Below are positions 22,886 to 35,989 of a stretch of 64,000 nucleotides of DNA, piece by piece. The notes below the pieces were generated by a model. That model saw nothing but the letters and a program-made list of their open reading frames with translations, did no database searches and was not told where the DNA came from. The position numbers were made by a program, and so were the translations under genes. The first letter of the stretch is position 1, and each line of letters begins with the position of its first letter. The DNA is from Fragum whitleyi (Eukaryota > Mollusca > Bivalvia > Cardiida > Cardiidae), in assembly GCA_948146395.1 (NCBI GenBank), contig OX411544.1, positions 54,141,933-54,205,932 on the forward strand. The letters are read 5' to 3'.

Positions 22886-25754
22886 AACATATTTTTCGTA
22901 CATTGACATACGTGTAATATAAGTGGTAATATATTGTAATAATCTGTTGTAGGAACTGAATAACCATCATTTCACACCTTTTAAACACACACACGCCGCA
23001 ATGCGTTTAGGCTGAAAGCAACTATACGATCATAATGCATATTTACACCTTTAAGCAACGGGTCTAGGCCATATTATTTGAAGTCTTGTGTTTACAACCA
23101 AGCATTTTTGGCAATGAAAACCAACAAGTCGGAAATACCGCTTGAATAGAGCTAAAGTTACGAAGTACTGGTCACTCAACAATGTAATTCTTCAAAAGTA
23201 AAGAGCAAAACATTCCAATACGACTTTTCATTCATTTATCTTCATTTAAGTTCTTTAAAATTTCTAATTAAAGTATCAAAACCTCTCATGCAACACACTG
23301 GACATACCATAGGTAGTAATTACAGTTGTACAATTTAGAGTGAGGCGTCAAAGATCAATTTTACATTGAAAATGATAGGCTTTAACGGTTTCTCGATACT
23401 CACATAAACTTGCGGAACTATACATTGTATCAAATCGATTATATTTCATAAGTAAACATTATTTAAACAAGGCCATAGTTTTCAAGAAAAATGTGTAAAA
23501 GGGCGGATGTAAATTATCAATTATAATAACAATATTGACATAGAATGACAATTCATTTCCATTATCTCACAATAGACTCACCAACCCTTGAATTTATCAT
23601 AGACACACATTTTATTAACGAGAGGAATATTTCCTTTCAATTTCGAATTTCATATTTTTTTCTAAATATTAAATCGTCGATTGGTGATAAAAGTCTCGTA
23701 ACTACAGATTTTGGTTGACCACTGACGACATATTTCCCAATGCTTTACAATGGTGATAATTTAATTTTCCGACTTTAAGGCCTGCTCGTCATTATATATT
23801 AAACAATACTTTTTGACAAAATTGGGAAAAACCTCCTATATTCTAAAGATTCTTGCCATTTTGAATACTCACAATATATTATGCACGTTAAAGGTATTTT
23901 GAAGGTTTTTGAAGGTTTTATTCAATGACCGGGACCCCTAACAGGGGTATAGGTCTAAATGATACAGAGTAACAAAATCATTAACAAAACATGTGAAGAA
24001 CTTTGAAGAAAGCTCCAAAATAAAAATGACTAGATCAACAACAACAACCAAGGAGTGTTATGATGAATGAATAATGAATGACATCTAGGGCCCCCAGAGA
24101 CTGCACTAAAACCAATGAACATTGCTTATTTGAATCAGCCACATTCTTACTTTAACAATAAAATGAATCTAAGGCAAAAAAAGATAGTTAGCAGTTGAAG
24201 GTAATAAAATATTCTGTCATATTAACGTTAACTCTATAGTTTTCTCTGAAGAAAAAAAGGTTTACCAATCGATGATCATATAAGGTCATATATTGACGCC
24301 GTATCCATCAAGGGATTCAAACCCTCTGTAATTGTTTATTTTATAAATTCGGTTCTTTTGTACCGAACTCGAGACTGTTGGTCAATGTACTCGCATTTTC
24401 TTTTGTTAATTTTCGACTAGATTTTTCTGTGTTTTGACGACAACTGAACGTCCAAGTAAGTGAGTGCTTAAAGGTCGCGAGCACATATTTTTATCGAGCC
24501 ATTACGAAATCATTTATTGAATTCATTGTTCAAAAACACAAACTAAAGGTAAAATGGTAGATCTTCTCTAGAGGTCACAGCTTGCCATATTGAAGAGATC
24601 ATGGATCTATGAAACTAAAAGCCTAATCACAGTGTACGATGACGCAAAGCATTTAGAATATTTTATATAAAACAAGCTATGATTATTTCCCTGTCTCTTT
24701 CAATTCGTATTCTAAAATCGTTACGTTCTTTAAAAATCTCCCTGAGTCTTTTTCTGAAGGATACTGGTACATTGTATAGTTGTTATTCTAATCTGATAAG
24801 TTTCATTGTGTATATACTGTCCATATTGTTTAGTGCTGTACTCGGACGTATTTAAATATATTTTCCCTTGTGTTCTGTTCTGTTCTGTTCGGTAGTCATG
24901 AAATTTGTTATTCTTCAAATACACGACGGTGTCAAGATTCTAATATCCATTAATCCATGTAATGTTCCCAAAGGTTCAATTTGTTAATAGATTAATCGGT
25001 CATATTTCTTTGCAATCAATTTAATCTAATTAATTCTGGTACTTAGCCTAAAATGTTTTTGATCAAGCTTTGAAGGGAGACAGTTTGGTTTAAAAAAAAA
25101 TAAAGTTTTTATAAATACTTTTTGGTATTTACACAACCTTTATGAACTTGAGTGTCTGTCTTTTTATGATTTTTTCTTAAATGTATTCTAAATTGTAAAC
25201 CAAATCACAATTATCAATGAGTTTGATTGAATAATAAAATTCTGACCGCATGTGACTTCCTTTAGCGAATATGTTACAGAGCTTCACTGCGGTCAGAAGG
25301 CAAAACGGTCTCTAACGTTTGGGAAATGTCACCACTTTGCAGGTTACTTCCATTTCTTCCAACGTTTCACCAACTTTTTTTTAACATAGGGCTTCGCGAT
25401 CCTCTCAAAAAATTTCCCTACGTCTTAGCCATCGATCGTATCAAATGATCTTCTCTTGGACTTTCGCCGACGTATGCGTCGAAATTGCAGAGAGATGATT
25501 AAATAAAACTATGATTGGTAGTAATTTAGAGTTACCAAAATTACATGTAACTAGTCCTTTTGTTATGGTCGCCGAAATGAGTTTGAAGAAAAGTATAGTG
25601 CACGTTGTTCCTCTTCTGCACATTTCCTGCATTTAACTTTTCAAATCGTTCTTGTACTAGAGAAAATATGTTGAAAAAGAGGAAATTGTTTGTAAAAAAA
25701 GTACAACCAAACAAAACAATTTCTACCTTTTCATAAAATATTTTCTGTCGTATA
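22886..25754. other. Unannotated intronic stretch, 2.9 kb
   Basis: The longest stretch of the intron without a repeat family I recognise. It holds a short (TTCTG)n run near 24871-24891. No exon seen. It could contain conserved non-coding elements, which cannot be judged without other genomes. Confidence 0.5.
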
Positions 25755-26161
25755 CAACTAGAAACATCGTGAAATTAACACGTTGGTATTTTGGAATGGT
25801 AAAGGAGTTATTTTGAATGAAAGTCTGGAGAGAGTTTTGAAAGAAATTGTATACAATGCCGCTAATTTCGACCAAACGAAATTATCGATGTTTTATTACC
25901 TTGGTTTAAAAAAAAAAAGCTAGTTATTTTTCTATAAGAGAAGATTTGTATGTCTTCGCGGGCTCATCCGAATCAGCGCGAGCTAAAAGATAAAACACGG
26001 ATTTGCTCGATTTGACCGACGTTGAGAATAATACAAAACGATTATAGTATATTTATGAATGGGTTTGGAGCGTTTCTGAATGGTTTCAGTGAATGTTTGG
26101 AATGAAGGATCGATTTAGAATGGTTTCATGATGAGTGTCAATTTCAGGATGCATCTAACTG
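25755..26161. mobile_element. MITE-1 copy N, diverged
   Basis: Left ACATCGTGAAATTAACA, right GAGTGTCAATTTCAGGATG and TAACTG. Centre GCTAATTTCGACCAAACGAAATTATCG. Its right end is the founder of the tandem array that follows. Confidence 0.7.
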
Positions 26162-26600
26162 TTAGATGGTTTCCATCAAATTACAACCAATTTTCATTTT
26201 TCAACTGCAACTTCTTTGAAGGGGTTTGGAGCTTTTCTGAATGGTCTCAGTGACTTTTTGGGAAGAATGAACTGGGCGTTGATCGATTAAGAATGGTTGC
26301 GTTGATCGATTAAGAATGGTTTCTAATGATTTGAGTGCCAATTTCAGATAGTTTCCATCAGATTACAACCAATTTACATTGTCGATTGCGACTTCTTTGA
26401 TTTTTGTCCTTTCGACTGCAACTTCTTTGTAGGGGTTTTGAGCTTTTCTAAATGGTTTAAGTGATTGTTTGGAAAGAATGAACTGGGCGTTGATCGATTA
26501 AGAATGGTTCCCAATGATATGAGTGTCAACTTCTGATGGTTTCCATCAGATTACAACCAATTTTCATTGGCGATTGCGACTTCTTTGAATTTTGACCAAT
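26040..26600. repeat. Tandem array of a MITE-1 end, three ~185-bp units
   Basis: Each unit carries (GGGTTTGGAGC or GTTTTGAGC)(G/T)TTTCT, TTAGAATGGTT or TTAAGAATGGTT, GAGTG(T/C)CAA, GATGGTTTCCATCA-like, TTACAACCAATTT and GACTTCTTTGA. The middle unit has an extra 25-bp duplication of GTTGATCGATTAAGAATGGT. Confidence 0.75.
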
Positions 26601-27334
26601 CTATTTCATCAAACGAGAAAGTGTTATGAAATATGTTTGAAGTTGGTAGTTAACATTTGCATGTCAATGATGAATCACCGCCCACTGGATATCATGTTTA
26701 CAACCTGTCACTACAGCCTCTTAATGTGTTTTATTATCCCTCTAATTAAATTGTAAAGCTACGTGTCTAAATGCTGCCCACATAACGGCGGCGTTCTGAT
26801 GTTTACTACGGATTTTTCCAAAGTAAACAGAAAAAAATGTTCTGTAATTATGTAACCTTGAGATCACCTATACAGGCCTCGAGCAAGGCTTTGGTTTTTA
26901 GTCTTTTTCTTTTATCATAAATGCTATTTACAGAATTTAAAAATAGATGAAAAAACAAAACTCGTCTATGATTGAGTAAAAAATCATAACTAAGCTTGCT
27001 TGCATAATCTTATATTGAAATCCACTTTATTTTTACTCTGATAATGGCAGCTTACTGATTAATTTCAACTGATTCTGTACAAAACAATACATTTCAGGAG
27101 CACATTGCTCCTTTGATTTGCGCCTTCGAGGTAGTACATGTAGCAATTAATTGGATAGTTTTCAACAGGAGTTGTAATGTATTGAAATTAATTATACATG
27201 TCCATATTTTTTTTCAAAAGTGACATTTGGACCTCTCTACAAGAAAATTCCCTCATTCAAACGCATGTTTCTCGTTTCAGTAAAGCCTTAAAGTAGAAAG
27301 CTAGTCACTCTCAAATAATTCTTTTAAGGAAATA

Positions 27335-27520
27335 CAGTTAACATCTTCGTGGAATTGACACTCAAAAAAAAAATCTAGAACCGATCACTCAGAGCTATAT
27401 TAATTTATTCCAAACACTCACTCAAACATTCAAAAACGCATCAAAATCACTTAAAAAGCTAAGATAGTGGCTAAGATCACTATCTACATTCAAAATATAT
27501 ATAGATAGAAAAATCAAAGT
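27335..27520. mobile_element. MITE-1 left half (copy D)
   Basis: TA|CAGTTAACATCTTCGTGG then TTCCAAACACTCACTCAAAC. The right half is missing. Confidence 0.7.
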
Positions 27521-27626
27521 ACTTTAAGCACTATAATTGTGCAGTACTGAATGACTTAACCGGTTATTGTTGATTCAGGAGTTTAAATATATATCTAGTT
27601 TTGCAAAAAAAAAATAAAATAATAAT

Positions 27627-29055
27627 AGAGCGGTGTCGGGTAATCTCGGATAGCGGGTATTTTCGGATAGTCACGTGTTTCTCCAATGTATTTGCTAGGT
27701 ACATGGTTCTGTCGTGCTTTACTATATACTTCAAGATAAATGTTTTATTTACATATAAGCACATGTAATAAAATCTTAGGAAGCAGGAAGAAAGCACTCG
27801 TTAGTAAGGACGTTGCGGGAAAAGCTTTCAATTTTAGAAAACTGCTATTTTTTTGTCTATTTTCATCTTCTTCTTTAGTCGCTTATTCTGGGATATTAAA
27901 ACACAGCAGGGAAGTACTTCACAAATGAAAGCACATACTACCAAAAACACCCATCTTTATTGATGACATGACACTATGGTTGCACACATTTTGGGCATCC
28001 GAAAGACCCTATAAAAAATTTACTTTCGGGTCTTCCGGATATCTTCGAACAATTCAATATTAACGGATTCTTCTACTTGTAAAAGAGGTTTACAAATGCC
28101 TAAAAAAAACATTACAGTCTCGTAAAACAACAATTTCCTGACCATAGTTTTAATAAAAGTAGAACTAGATTTGTGAGGTTAAGAAAAGAAAGATATGGAC
28201 GACGTTTTCAATCGTACGCCCTCAAAATAAACCATGGGAAAATGATATGTCGCGTTTTGATAAAAAGTAATTAATATGTTTGTTAAAAATAATCTAACAT
28301 GAAGTCTTTCTGCTCTTATAGGTTAGAATTGAACGATTTTAGTACATACATGAAGTTGAACATACATCTATTTAAGCCTGCTTTATATATGAATTCTTGA
28401 ATTCATTCGGATAATTCGGCTCTAAAAGAGCATTATAATTAGACATAGGTTTGAAGCTGGTGCCATTTTTCAAGCACGATTCTATTCAGAAAAAGTACAA
28501 AGTAATAGTTGTAGCATACGCAATTTGATATTTTATAAAATGTACCTCAGCAGTATAAAATTATTTTTAAAACTCAGTAAAACAGCGTAAATTAAATGAA
28601 ATAGGCTCAAGGTATTTCAGAATAGTTCTAATAGTCTACAAAGTTATTTGTGGGGAAACTTAACCTCAACTTGAACTCTTCCCAAAGACATATCTTAATA
28701 CCGAAACTACAAATGCCTTTCGTCTGTTTAATTATTTTATGTGAAAAAGAAATTAAGAAATGGCGTTTCTTAGATGTTTGAATCCATGCATATATATATA
28801 CACCTTCATTTATTTCACTGATTGTAAAGTGTCCGAGAATACCCTCCACCGCTCCAGATCAGATGACTCAACCTTGGGGTCATTTATCTGGTTGGCACAA
28901 ATTATTATTGCGCAAAAATTCCTTTTCATAATAAAATCCTATTGAGAATAATTAGTACTTGTAAATAAACGCATCAGGTTCAATATTAACACTGATTGTC
29001 TGCATCTTATTTACACGAAATGTCTTAGGTATCCGGAAATACCCGACACCGCTCT
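27627..29055. mobile_element. Non-autonomous TIR transposon, 1,429 bp
   Basis: Left end AGAGCGGTGTCGGGTA; right end TACCCGACACCGCTCT (as AAATACCCGACACCGCTCT). Both sides carry AATAATAAT (27618-27626 and 29056-29064), a possible 9-bp target duplication although low in complexity. The left TIR contains a 17-bp internal duplication ending in GCGGGTA; removing it restores GGTATTTTCGGATA to match the right end. No recognised protein is encoded. Confidence 0.7.
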
Positions 29056-29284
29056 AATAATAATAATTATATAAAAATTTTCATGAGAAAATTCACAAAA
29101 CAAGTATTTGAAATGATAACAACGCCTAATGGTTAAATTGCAACTTTGAAAATTGTAGCTACAAGTTTTCAGAAAATTACATGTAGATAAACCATTTTGC
29201 AATTTTGATTAGATGCCATCCGGTCAGAACCGCTCTAAATTTGCTTCCGCACATTTCTTTTTCGAAGCGTCCATGAAGGTAGTC

Positions 29285-29430
29285 TTTTTCTAGAACAGGA
29301 CATATATTTGGACATAATCAACGATATTGTATTACTTCCCTTAAAATTATTCCGAAAATCGCCCCAAAATCTCATTCGATATTACCCCAAAACACTCAAC
29401 GTCTCAATTTCAGGATGTTTATAACTTTTC
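29285..29430. mobile_element. MITE-1 right half (copy E)
   Basis: ACGATATTGTATTACTTCCC, then ATTCCGAAAATCGCCCCAAA and CAATTTCAGGATGTTTATAA, matching the right half of the family. Confidence 0.6.
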
Positions 29431-31090
29431 TAAATCTATTATCTAACTCCTTTCTTACTCACAGATTAGTTTTTAATTTCCACTTTCTAGATCCGATCTC
29501 ATTTTTAGATATTGACGACAAAAGACAATTCGCAAGTTCTGTAAAACGAATATTAGAAATCGAGTCTGAGTTAAGTATAGTGCTCACGCTGCCAAAGGTA
29601 CGATTTTACAAGCGGTTATGAATCATTGGTTTCAAGACGGGTCAGTCTGATTCTCAACGCTCTCATAAACTGGCGTTAAGTTACACATATAAACACACAA
29701 AATGAAAATAAAAGTTACACCAACATTCGTGTAACATTTCTCTACACCAAAATCAGTAATAAATTCGCATTTTCCGACAATAGTTACCACCCCTTAGGCG
29801 CTATAACACGAAAAAAAGAGAGTATAATCAGCAATAAAAAATGTGTCTTACTGAACTATTTCCACACTGTTTTGGGTGTTAACATTATAAAAGTGCATAC
29901 TATATACAACTATTACTATAACGTAACTATACGCAAGTGCAAAGAAATTTTACGCTATCGTTGGTGAAACCTCAAACCATTTTGGGAGTAAACTTTCTTT
30001 TTCACTCTTGATAGCAAAAGTTGATTTCTTTTCCACTGACGGCTCTCATTTGGATATTGTACTAGATCTCGTCCTAGTTGCAGAAGAATAGGTGTAAATC
30101 ATTAAATTGGTCAAATCAATTGTTGACAATAGGACGAAATTCCCATTTCACAAACAATTACAAATGATGAATGGGCGACAAAATCGAACTTATGATTCCA
30201 GGAATCTTTTCATTACACTTCTGGATCTAGTTTATGACTATTTACCCACTCGGGGAGGTCCGGTTTAGGCAAATAATCGTTTTTGTCTCCGCTCGCTATC
30301 CGCGGAGACCATTTTGTTTTTCCGTTGAATATTTCTAATTTGAACGGGTAATGGGCTGGAAGCTGATTATCACCTATTGTGTTTTAGTTACAGATGTATT
30401 GTTTCATTTAATTTCAAAAGATTTAGCATCGATTTTGGAATTACTATCTCGTCTCTGACGTGATTTTTGCATTGTACGAGTACATTTAGATTATTATCGA
30501 AAGTCTATCTAGTCTGTTTGTGAAAATTTCTTATTGACGTCACCAAAGCCCGTAATTTGGTAAGGTCTCTTTCAAAGCGAATAAGACAAATATGTCGGTC
30601 AAATCGTTATTGGAAGTCCGAAAGTCCGAAGTTTGAAATGTCTATAATTTTACACATTTAGATTTTCCTTAGAGTTTGGTTTTCTTAGAACTTTTCCCCC
30701 CATGATTTATAAGCTACCCAGTATCAATACTGTTATAACAACCATAGCAAGGGCATTAGACTGGTATCATTCTGTTAAATAGAGCATAGATATGTATAAT
30801 ATATGTATAAAAAAGTTCCAATGAACTGAGAGCCTTATTTAACGCATGAAGGGAAGTTAACTCATCTTTATTTTCTGTAAGCAACAACTTCCAACGTGGT
30901 TTACTACCCTGATATCAAAACTTCTAAAAACAGAGCCTGATTCCCAGGCTACCCGGGTATGGCCATTAGAAAAGTTCAAAAAGTGACTCATTCCCTAACA
31001 TCGACTAATTTCCTGAAAAAAAAAATGTTTGGCACATTTTTAGCTAGATATAGATTTACAAGATGTCACAGAAATACCCATATGATAAAA
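29431..31090. other. Unannotated intronic stretch
   Basis: No exon or repeat family recognised. Confidence 0.5.
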
Positions 31091-31511
31091 CAGTTAACAT
31101 CATCGTGAATTGCCAAGGTGAACGATTTTGGAATGAAATTTTATCAGTGCGATGAGTGAGTCTTGAGTTGAATTAAAGAGGAGGTAATCCAATATCGCTA
31201 ATTTTGTTCAGGATGAACAAAAGTAGCGATATGTATTATCTCCCTTAGATAAATATGCATACGAGTTTTATAAATAGCTTCTTACTTCTTTCAGAACCAA
31301 TCAGACGCTTACAAAATCAATTGTGTTCGTGAAATCGTGATTTTTCCTAGCTATTTTCATTTTGAATGTAGTTGTTGATTTTATCCTTTAAGTGATTTTG
31401 GAGCGTTTTCGAATGGTTTTATTCAGTGTTTGGAATAAATGATTGGAGCACCTTTTGGCGAATAGGAATGTATTGATTGAAATGAGCGTCAAGTCACGAT
31501 ATTCCAAACTA
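31091..31511. mobile_element. MITE-1 copy F
   Basis: Opens with CAGTTAACATCATCGTGAAT and ends with AGTCACGATATTCC. The central palindrome TAATTTTGTTCAGGATGAAC is in the opposite orientation to copy B. Confidence 0.8.
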
Positions 31512-31599
31512 TATCATAATCGTGGAAAAGGGCAAGGAAAAAAAATCATGTATATAGCCACACATATAGCTGATGCCGCGCTAGCTTAAACAAAGGTCT

Positions 31600-31630
31600 C
31601 TTCTTTCTTTTCTTTCTCTCTCTTTCTCAC
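31600..31630 (+). repeat. Pyrimidine tract (TTTCT)n/(TC)n
   Basis: CTTTCTTTTCTTTCTCTCTC-type run. Confidence 0.85.
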
Positions 31631-32012
31631 GTATCCACTCTTACTTCATTTGTTCCAAAACCCATGATTTTTTAAACAGACATAACAATATCAAGGTAAA
31701 GGTCATAAAATGTCACATGACACAGACAGATTGTGCTATAATCGTCTGCAAGTCCAAATGAACTAGTCTGATGTCTAAAGCAGATTTCATAAGTCTCGGG
31801 TCTCGTAGGAAATTGTATCAGTAGAGTGTGAAATTGAAGCTTTGTAGGCAAATCCAATTTACTAAGAATCTACACAGCGTTTGACTAATTTGATTAAAGG
31901 ACTGTAAAATATCCCCGCGGGCTTCATAACTTCCAATTGGTTTCCGCTTTTCGTCTCTGAAAACAATGGCGTGGTCTATCTAGAATGTTGACATCTCTAT
32001 TTAATGGACTAA

Positions 32013-32398
32013 CAGTTAAGAACATTCTGAAATAGACACTCACATCGATCAAAATTATGCATTATTCATCATTATTCTTGCATCATTATGCATAGCGCAT
32101 GTCTACCAATCGCTCATGTCGTTTTAAGCTCTTCAAAAGCGCACAATATCGTTCATAACACTCCGGCACTTTATTCAAATCGTTCAAATTATTTCATTGT
32201 ACTAATTACTGGCGTGGAAGCGCCTGGTTAGTCCGCGGAGAGACAAAAATCGAATAATCTAAGTATGTAGATCATTCAAAAGGATATTAATAGAGTATCG
32301 CCTATTTCGTCCATTTTTAACGCAATAATAAATATTAAAATACATTCCCTTTATTTCCTCCAGAACTCGCTTAGTTAATTCGACTATGTTCTTAATTT
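32013..32398. mobile_element. MITE-1 copy G, diverged
   Basis: CAGTTAAGAACATTCTGAAA on the left and CGACTATGTTCTTAA on the right. The centre is decayed (GAGTATCGCCTATTTCGTCC). It includes a local ATTATGCATTATTCATCATT duplication. Confidence 0.65.
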
Positions 32399-32563
32399 TA
32401 AATATCTCTTCATATGTATCTTATCATGTTTGATGTAGCATAGGTTTTAACTAAGCTTAGCGTTCGCATGAAATTTAAGAAATGTAGAACACGATCTCAT
32501 TTTTCGATGAGTGACCCGCTTCGTTCAGATAATGTCCTTTTTATCGATTAACAAATCACAAAG

Positions 32564-32660
32564 CCCCCCCCCCCCCTTTTATGGCATCCGTTGAGCACAA
32601 GGCTCCTTTTCGCATAATCGTTGATCACAGGGCTCCTTTTCGCGTGACAGATCACATATA
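32564..32660. repeat. Poly(C) run followed by a duplicated MITE-2 end
   Basis: 13 C residues at 32564-32576. Two copies of GGCTCCTTTTCGC(A/G)T follow, the second continuing GTGACAGATCACAT like a MITE-2 right end. Confidence 0.6.
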
Positions 32661-33185
32661 CCGTATGTATCTTAGTACACGGTACTTCTGACATGTATTC
32701 CGGCAATGGAAAATGAATATTTTATAAAGTTGCAGAAATTCAAAAGTTTCTGAATCATTTATTATCCGAGTTTTGTCATGTGACAATCGGTTGATTTGTA
32801 ACAACGTGTCCAGGGGGAGGTGAAAACAAATCGAGCTTTACGTAGCGAAACAAATGCTTGGATCTAGTCGGATAATTGATATGTATCGCAAGATCGAGCT
32901 CAGTCTCTGCTTACTGACGCCTGGGTTCAGCTTAGTGGTGTCTTCGCTTCAAACCCCTGTCGCACACAGGCCATAATTCAGGGTAAGAAAGCGACTGCGA
33001 GCGCCTTTATGTTATCACACAGAGAAGTTAGGCTTCGCTTAAAAGTAAGGAACATTTTACATGGTGCTCACGAGCGCTTCATCATCACGAAAGCTTGGCT
33101 GCTGGTTAAGTTTGTTAGTCCTTGCCAAACTCTTATCTGAGCCCGAGGCTTCGAATCGTGTCATTTAAATTCAGGGCTAGAACTG

Positions 33186-33392
33186 TGGTGTCCGTGGTCT
33201 AGAGGTAGAGCGTCGGCCTCTTGACCCAAAGGTCCTGAGTTCGATTCCCGGGAGCGGCTATCGATCTTGGTTCTTTCATTGGCCCACATATTCGGCGCGA
33301 GTACTGGTGAATTTTCCAGGAAGCAGAATCGAGAGGGATTAATCTAAGTTGTAAGAACTTGTTTCCCAATCGATGTAAAAATAAATAGGTTT
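33186..33392 (+). mobile_element. tRNA-derived SINE, family W
   Basis: The head resembles a tRNA: A-box GTGGTCTAGAGGTAGAGCGT and B-box GAGTTCGATTCCCGGGAGC, with an anticodon-like stem GGCCTCTTGACCC between. The acceptor arms do not pair well and an unrelated body follows (GCGCGAGTACTGGTGAATTT), so it is a SINE and not a working tRNA gene. Confidence 0.75.
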
Positions 33393-33411
33393 AGACCAGG
33401 CTAGAAATAAA

Positions 33412-33530
33412 AGAGGGTAATGTCATTCCTAAATTTTTATTTCTCAACGAAACCCTATAGTGTGGGTACTCGTTTGAATCGTCTAAAAGAGACGATTTCA
33501 TTGAGTGCAAAAAATAAAGGATTTGTACAA
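33412..33530. mobile_element. MITE-3 copy 1
   Basis: AGGGTAATGTCATTCC, then TTCTCAACGAAACCCTATAG, GTGGGTACTCGTTTGAATCG and the hairpin CGTCTAAAAGAGACG. It matches 53100-53232, which shows both outer ends. Confidence 0.65.
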
Positions 33531-33640
33531 GTGTAATCGATTTTTTTTTTCAAAAAAAAAGTATCCTAATCACTCCAACTATCTAGGCTTACATTGTAGC
33601 CTATATCTCGATCTATAGTTTTTGAGCATAATTCAACAAA

Positions 33641-33687
33641 AAAACAACAATAGCAACAGCAACAGCAGCAACAGCAACAACAGCAAG
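33641..33687 (+). repeat. (CAA/CAG)n microsatellite
   Basis: Mixed CAACAG triplets. Confidence 0.9.
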
Positions 33688-34440
33688 GAAATTGCCATTC
33701 AAGTTAGTCGATTCGCGCTTGATGCATCACAAAAACCAATCTAGCTCTATTCAGGTAGAACTTCCTTCTATATCAATGACACAGACGTGCTGTCTATGGC
33801 AGATAAGTGGGATTTCTAGACACAGGCTTTGTTAAAACTAAATTGATTTGATTTGAATCCTTTGCACTACCAACATCAATACGTAGCAGTTACATCATCT
33901 AAAACTAAAGGTTATTACTTGGTCTCGATATCATATTTTGAATAATTTTCACACCAAGACTGTTCTAGTGAGTGCCAACGACCATATCCTCTTTATGAAG
34001 TTCTTTATTTTGGGCTATGTAATCATTAATCGAGGATTTTTACGCTTAAATGTGTATTTATTTCAAGTGCTAAGTGGGGATCGTGTCAAAATCGCAATCG
34101 GGGAATTTAACATTTCAAACAGTCTATAAAAAGTCTATAAAAAGTTTACCGTCGAATTGAATTATGCCTTTGACGGAACGCTCTCAGCAAAGCCTTTAAG
34201 ATGTTTTCTTTCTTTCTTTTTTTTTCATTTTCTTGATATTGACAGTCAAGAGAAAAGTTTTTTCTAAGACTGTGTCGAATTTTCGTTTTGTGGCATAGCC
34301 AAGTTTCAGCGCAAGACTGTACTGGGTGTCTATACAACGTTCAGGCACTAAGTACATTCTTGCGTTGATCTCTTTAAATACATGTATATGGCAAAACACA
34401 CATTTCGAGAATATTTTCTTAAAGTACAAGTTTTTAATGT

Positions 34441-34530
34441 GATCTGGTCCCGCACAAAAGGATTAGCAGAAACTCCGCTAAACAAATATTTGAAAAAGAG
34501 ATCTGGTATGACAGAGGTCCGCCTTTAATC
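34441..34530. mobile_element. MITE-2 fragment
   Basis: Contains TTTGAAAAAGAGATCTGGTA and GACAGAGGTCCGCC, matching the left internal part of copy 1. Confidence 0.5.
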
Positions 34531-34588
34531 CTTTGCTGTTTAATCCCTGCCTTTTACGTGCCTGTGATTTTATGATTGAGAAAACATT

Positions 34589-34637
34589 GTGAAAAAAGAA
34601 GAAATTGCTTCTGACAAGCAATTTCTTCTTTTTCCAC
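34589..34637. repeat. Stem-loop, 22-bp arms, 5-bp loop
   Basis: Arms GTGAAAAAAGAAGAAATTGC and GCAATTTCTTCTTTTTCCAC around loop CTGAC; one mismatch. Confidence 0.75.
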
Positions 34638-35530
34638 ACTAATTTCTACCCTACTGAATGGTTATTTTTCAAATTAAATCCACTTTAAATTTTCGTCTGC
34701 AAAACCTTTGAATTTGGACAGGTCCAAAATTTTGTAAAACAGGAAATGGTTAAATTATCAAAACTGAATAAAAAATAATGAAAATTCCACGATGTTTGTA
34801 TCTGAAAGCACATTTTGAGCAGGCCGATATTGTTTGCGCCAATAAACGACGTTTCCTTTTTGCGAAACGTTGCTGTAGATTATACGGACTGTAGATGGAC
34901 GATGCTTTGGACTATATTTGGATATTTTGTCGTTGAGCGATCATTATCTTGTATCTACAGCTAATAGACGCGATATTTTGATCGCCTAAAAACTTAAAAC
35001 CTATACAGTCCAAGTACGTTTTCGGAAATAAAGCAAAAGGCAAACAGTTTCATTTTCTCGCTCAAAATTTTACAGCTTTAATACAAATTCAACATATTCT
35101 CCAAGTTTTCGGATTGCTTTAAAATAAATTAACGCATGAATATTGTAAGTTTGCCTATTGATTTTTTACGAGCATACTATATGATACAGCCATGAAAACA
35201 TTACAAATGTATACTCTTTGTGACGCAAGCAGCTAATCTCTTGGGACTATTTATCTTTCACGTTTTGAACGTCTATGAAAATCTATTAACAACAAATGGC
35301 AATTCAACATTATTATCTTTTAGGGTATGACTTTTGCCTATCAAATCACATACGTTTGTATAATGTGCTGAAACCTTAAATTATACACAGCAACGTCTAA
35401 TTGGTTCTACAATGTTCGTGACAATTCCAACAATAGTATATTTCCGCCATATAAAGACTCACATCAGACTATGCATTTGCATAGTCTGTTCATAGTCTTC
35501 ACCACGTGCCCTGTCCATGGCTACAAAGGA

Positions 35531-35769
35531 GGGCCCGATGTTATAAAGCTGTGATCGTGCTAAACTTAGAATTCTCTTAAATTTATAATTTAAATAAATG
35601 TTTGACAATAAAATATTGTATTCACATGTTAATTATAACAACTTGTTCATATTACTTTCATGATAACTAATGTATTAAGGTATTACAACAAAATTACGGT
35701 TTTGATCTCAAATTGAAATTTAAGACAATTCTAAGTTTAGCACGAACAAAGCTATCTAAAATGAGGCCC
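35531..35769. mobile_element. MITE-4 copy 3, diverged
   Basis: GGGCCCGATGTTATAAAGCT on the left, GCACGAACAAAGCTATC and GAGGCCCT on the right. Inner arms TGTGATCGTGCTAAACTTAG and CTAAGTTTAGCACG pair. Confidence 0.7.
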
Positions 35770-35989
35770 TGAAGATTATGTAGGCTATAAAGTGAACAAT
35801 TTTGTTTTACTGTATTGGTGTCAAGGCTCCTAAATGCCTCAGCTTTACGCACATTTATAAATGTTGGAAATGTCACGCACATAATCATATGGTTTATATC
35901 ATCATATAGACGGATCATGCACATAAATGATATTTAAGGTTCTGCCATAATAGACAAATGCCTGTGTATCATATGTATATTTTCTGATC

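Noticed and set aside
33186..33260. Possible functional tRNA gene
   Set aside because: A- and B-boxes are good but the acceptor stem does not pair and a SINE body follows.
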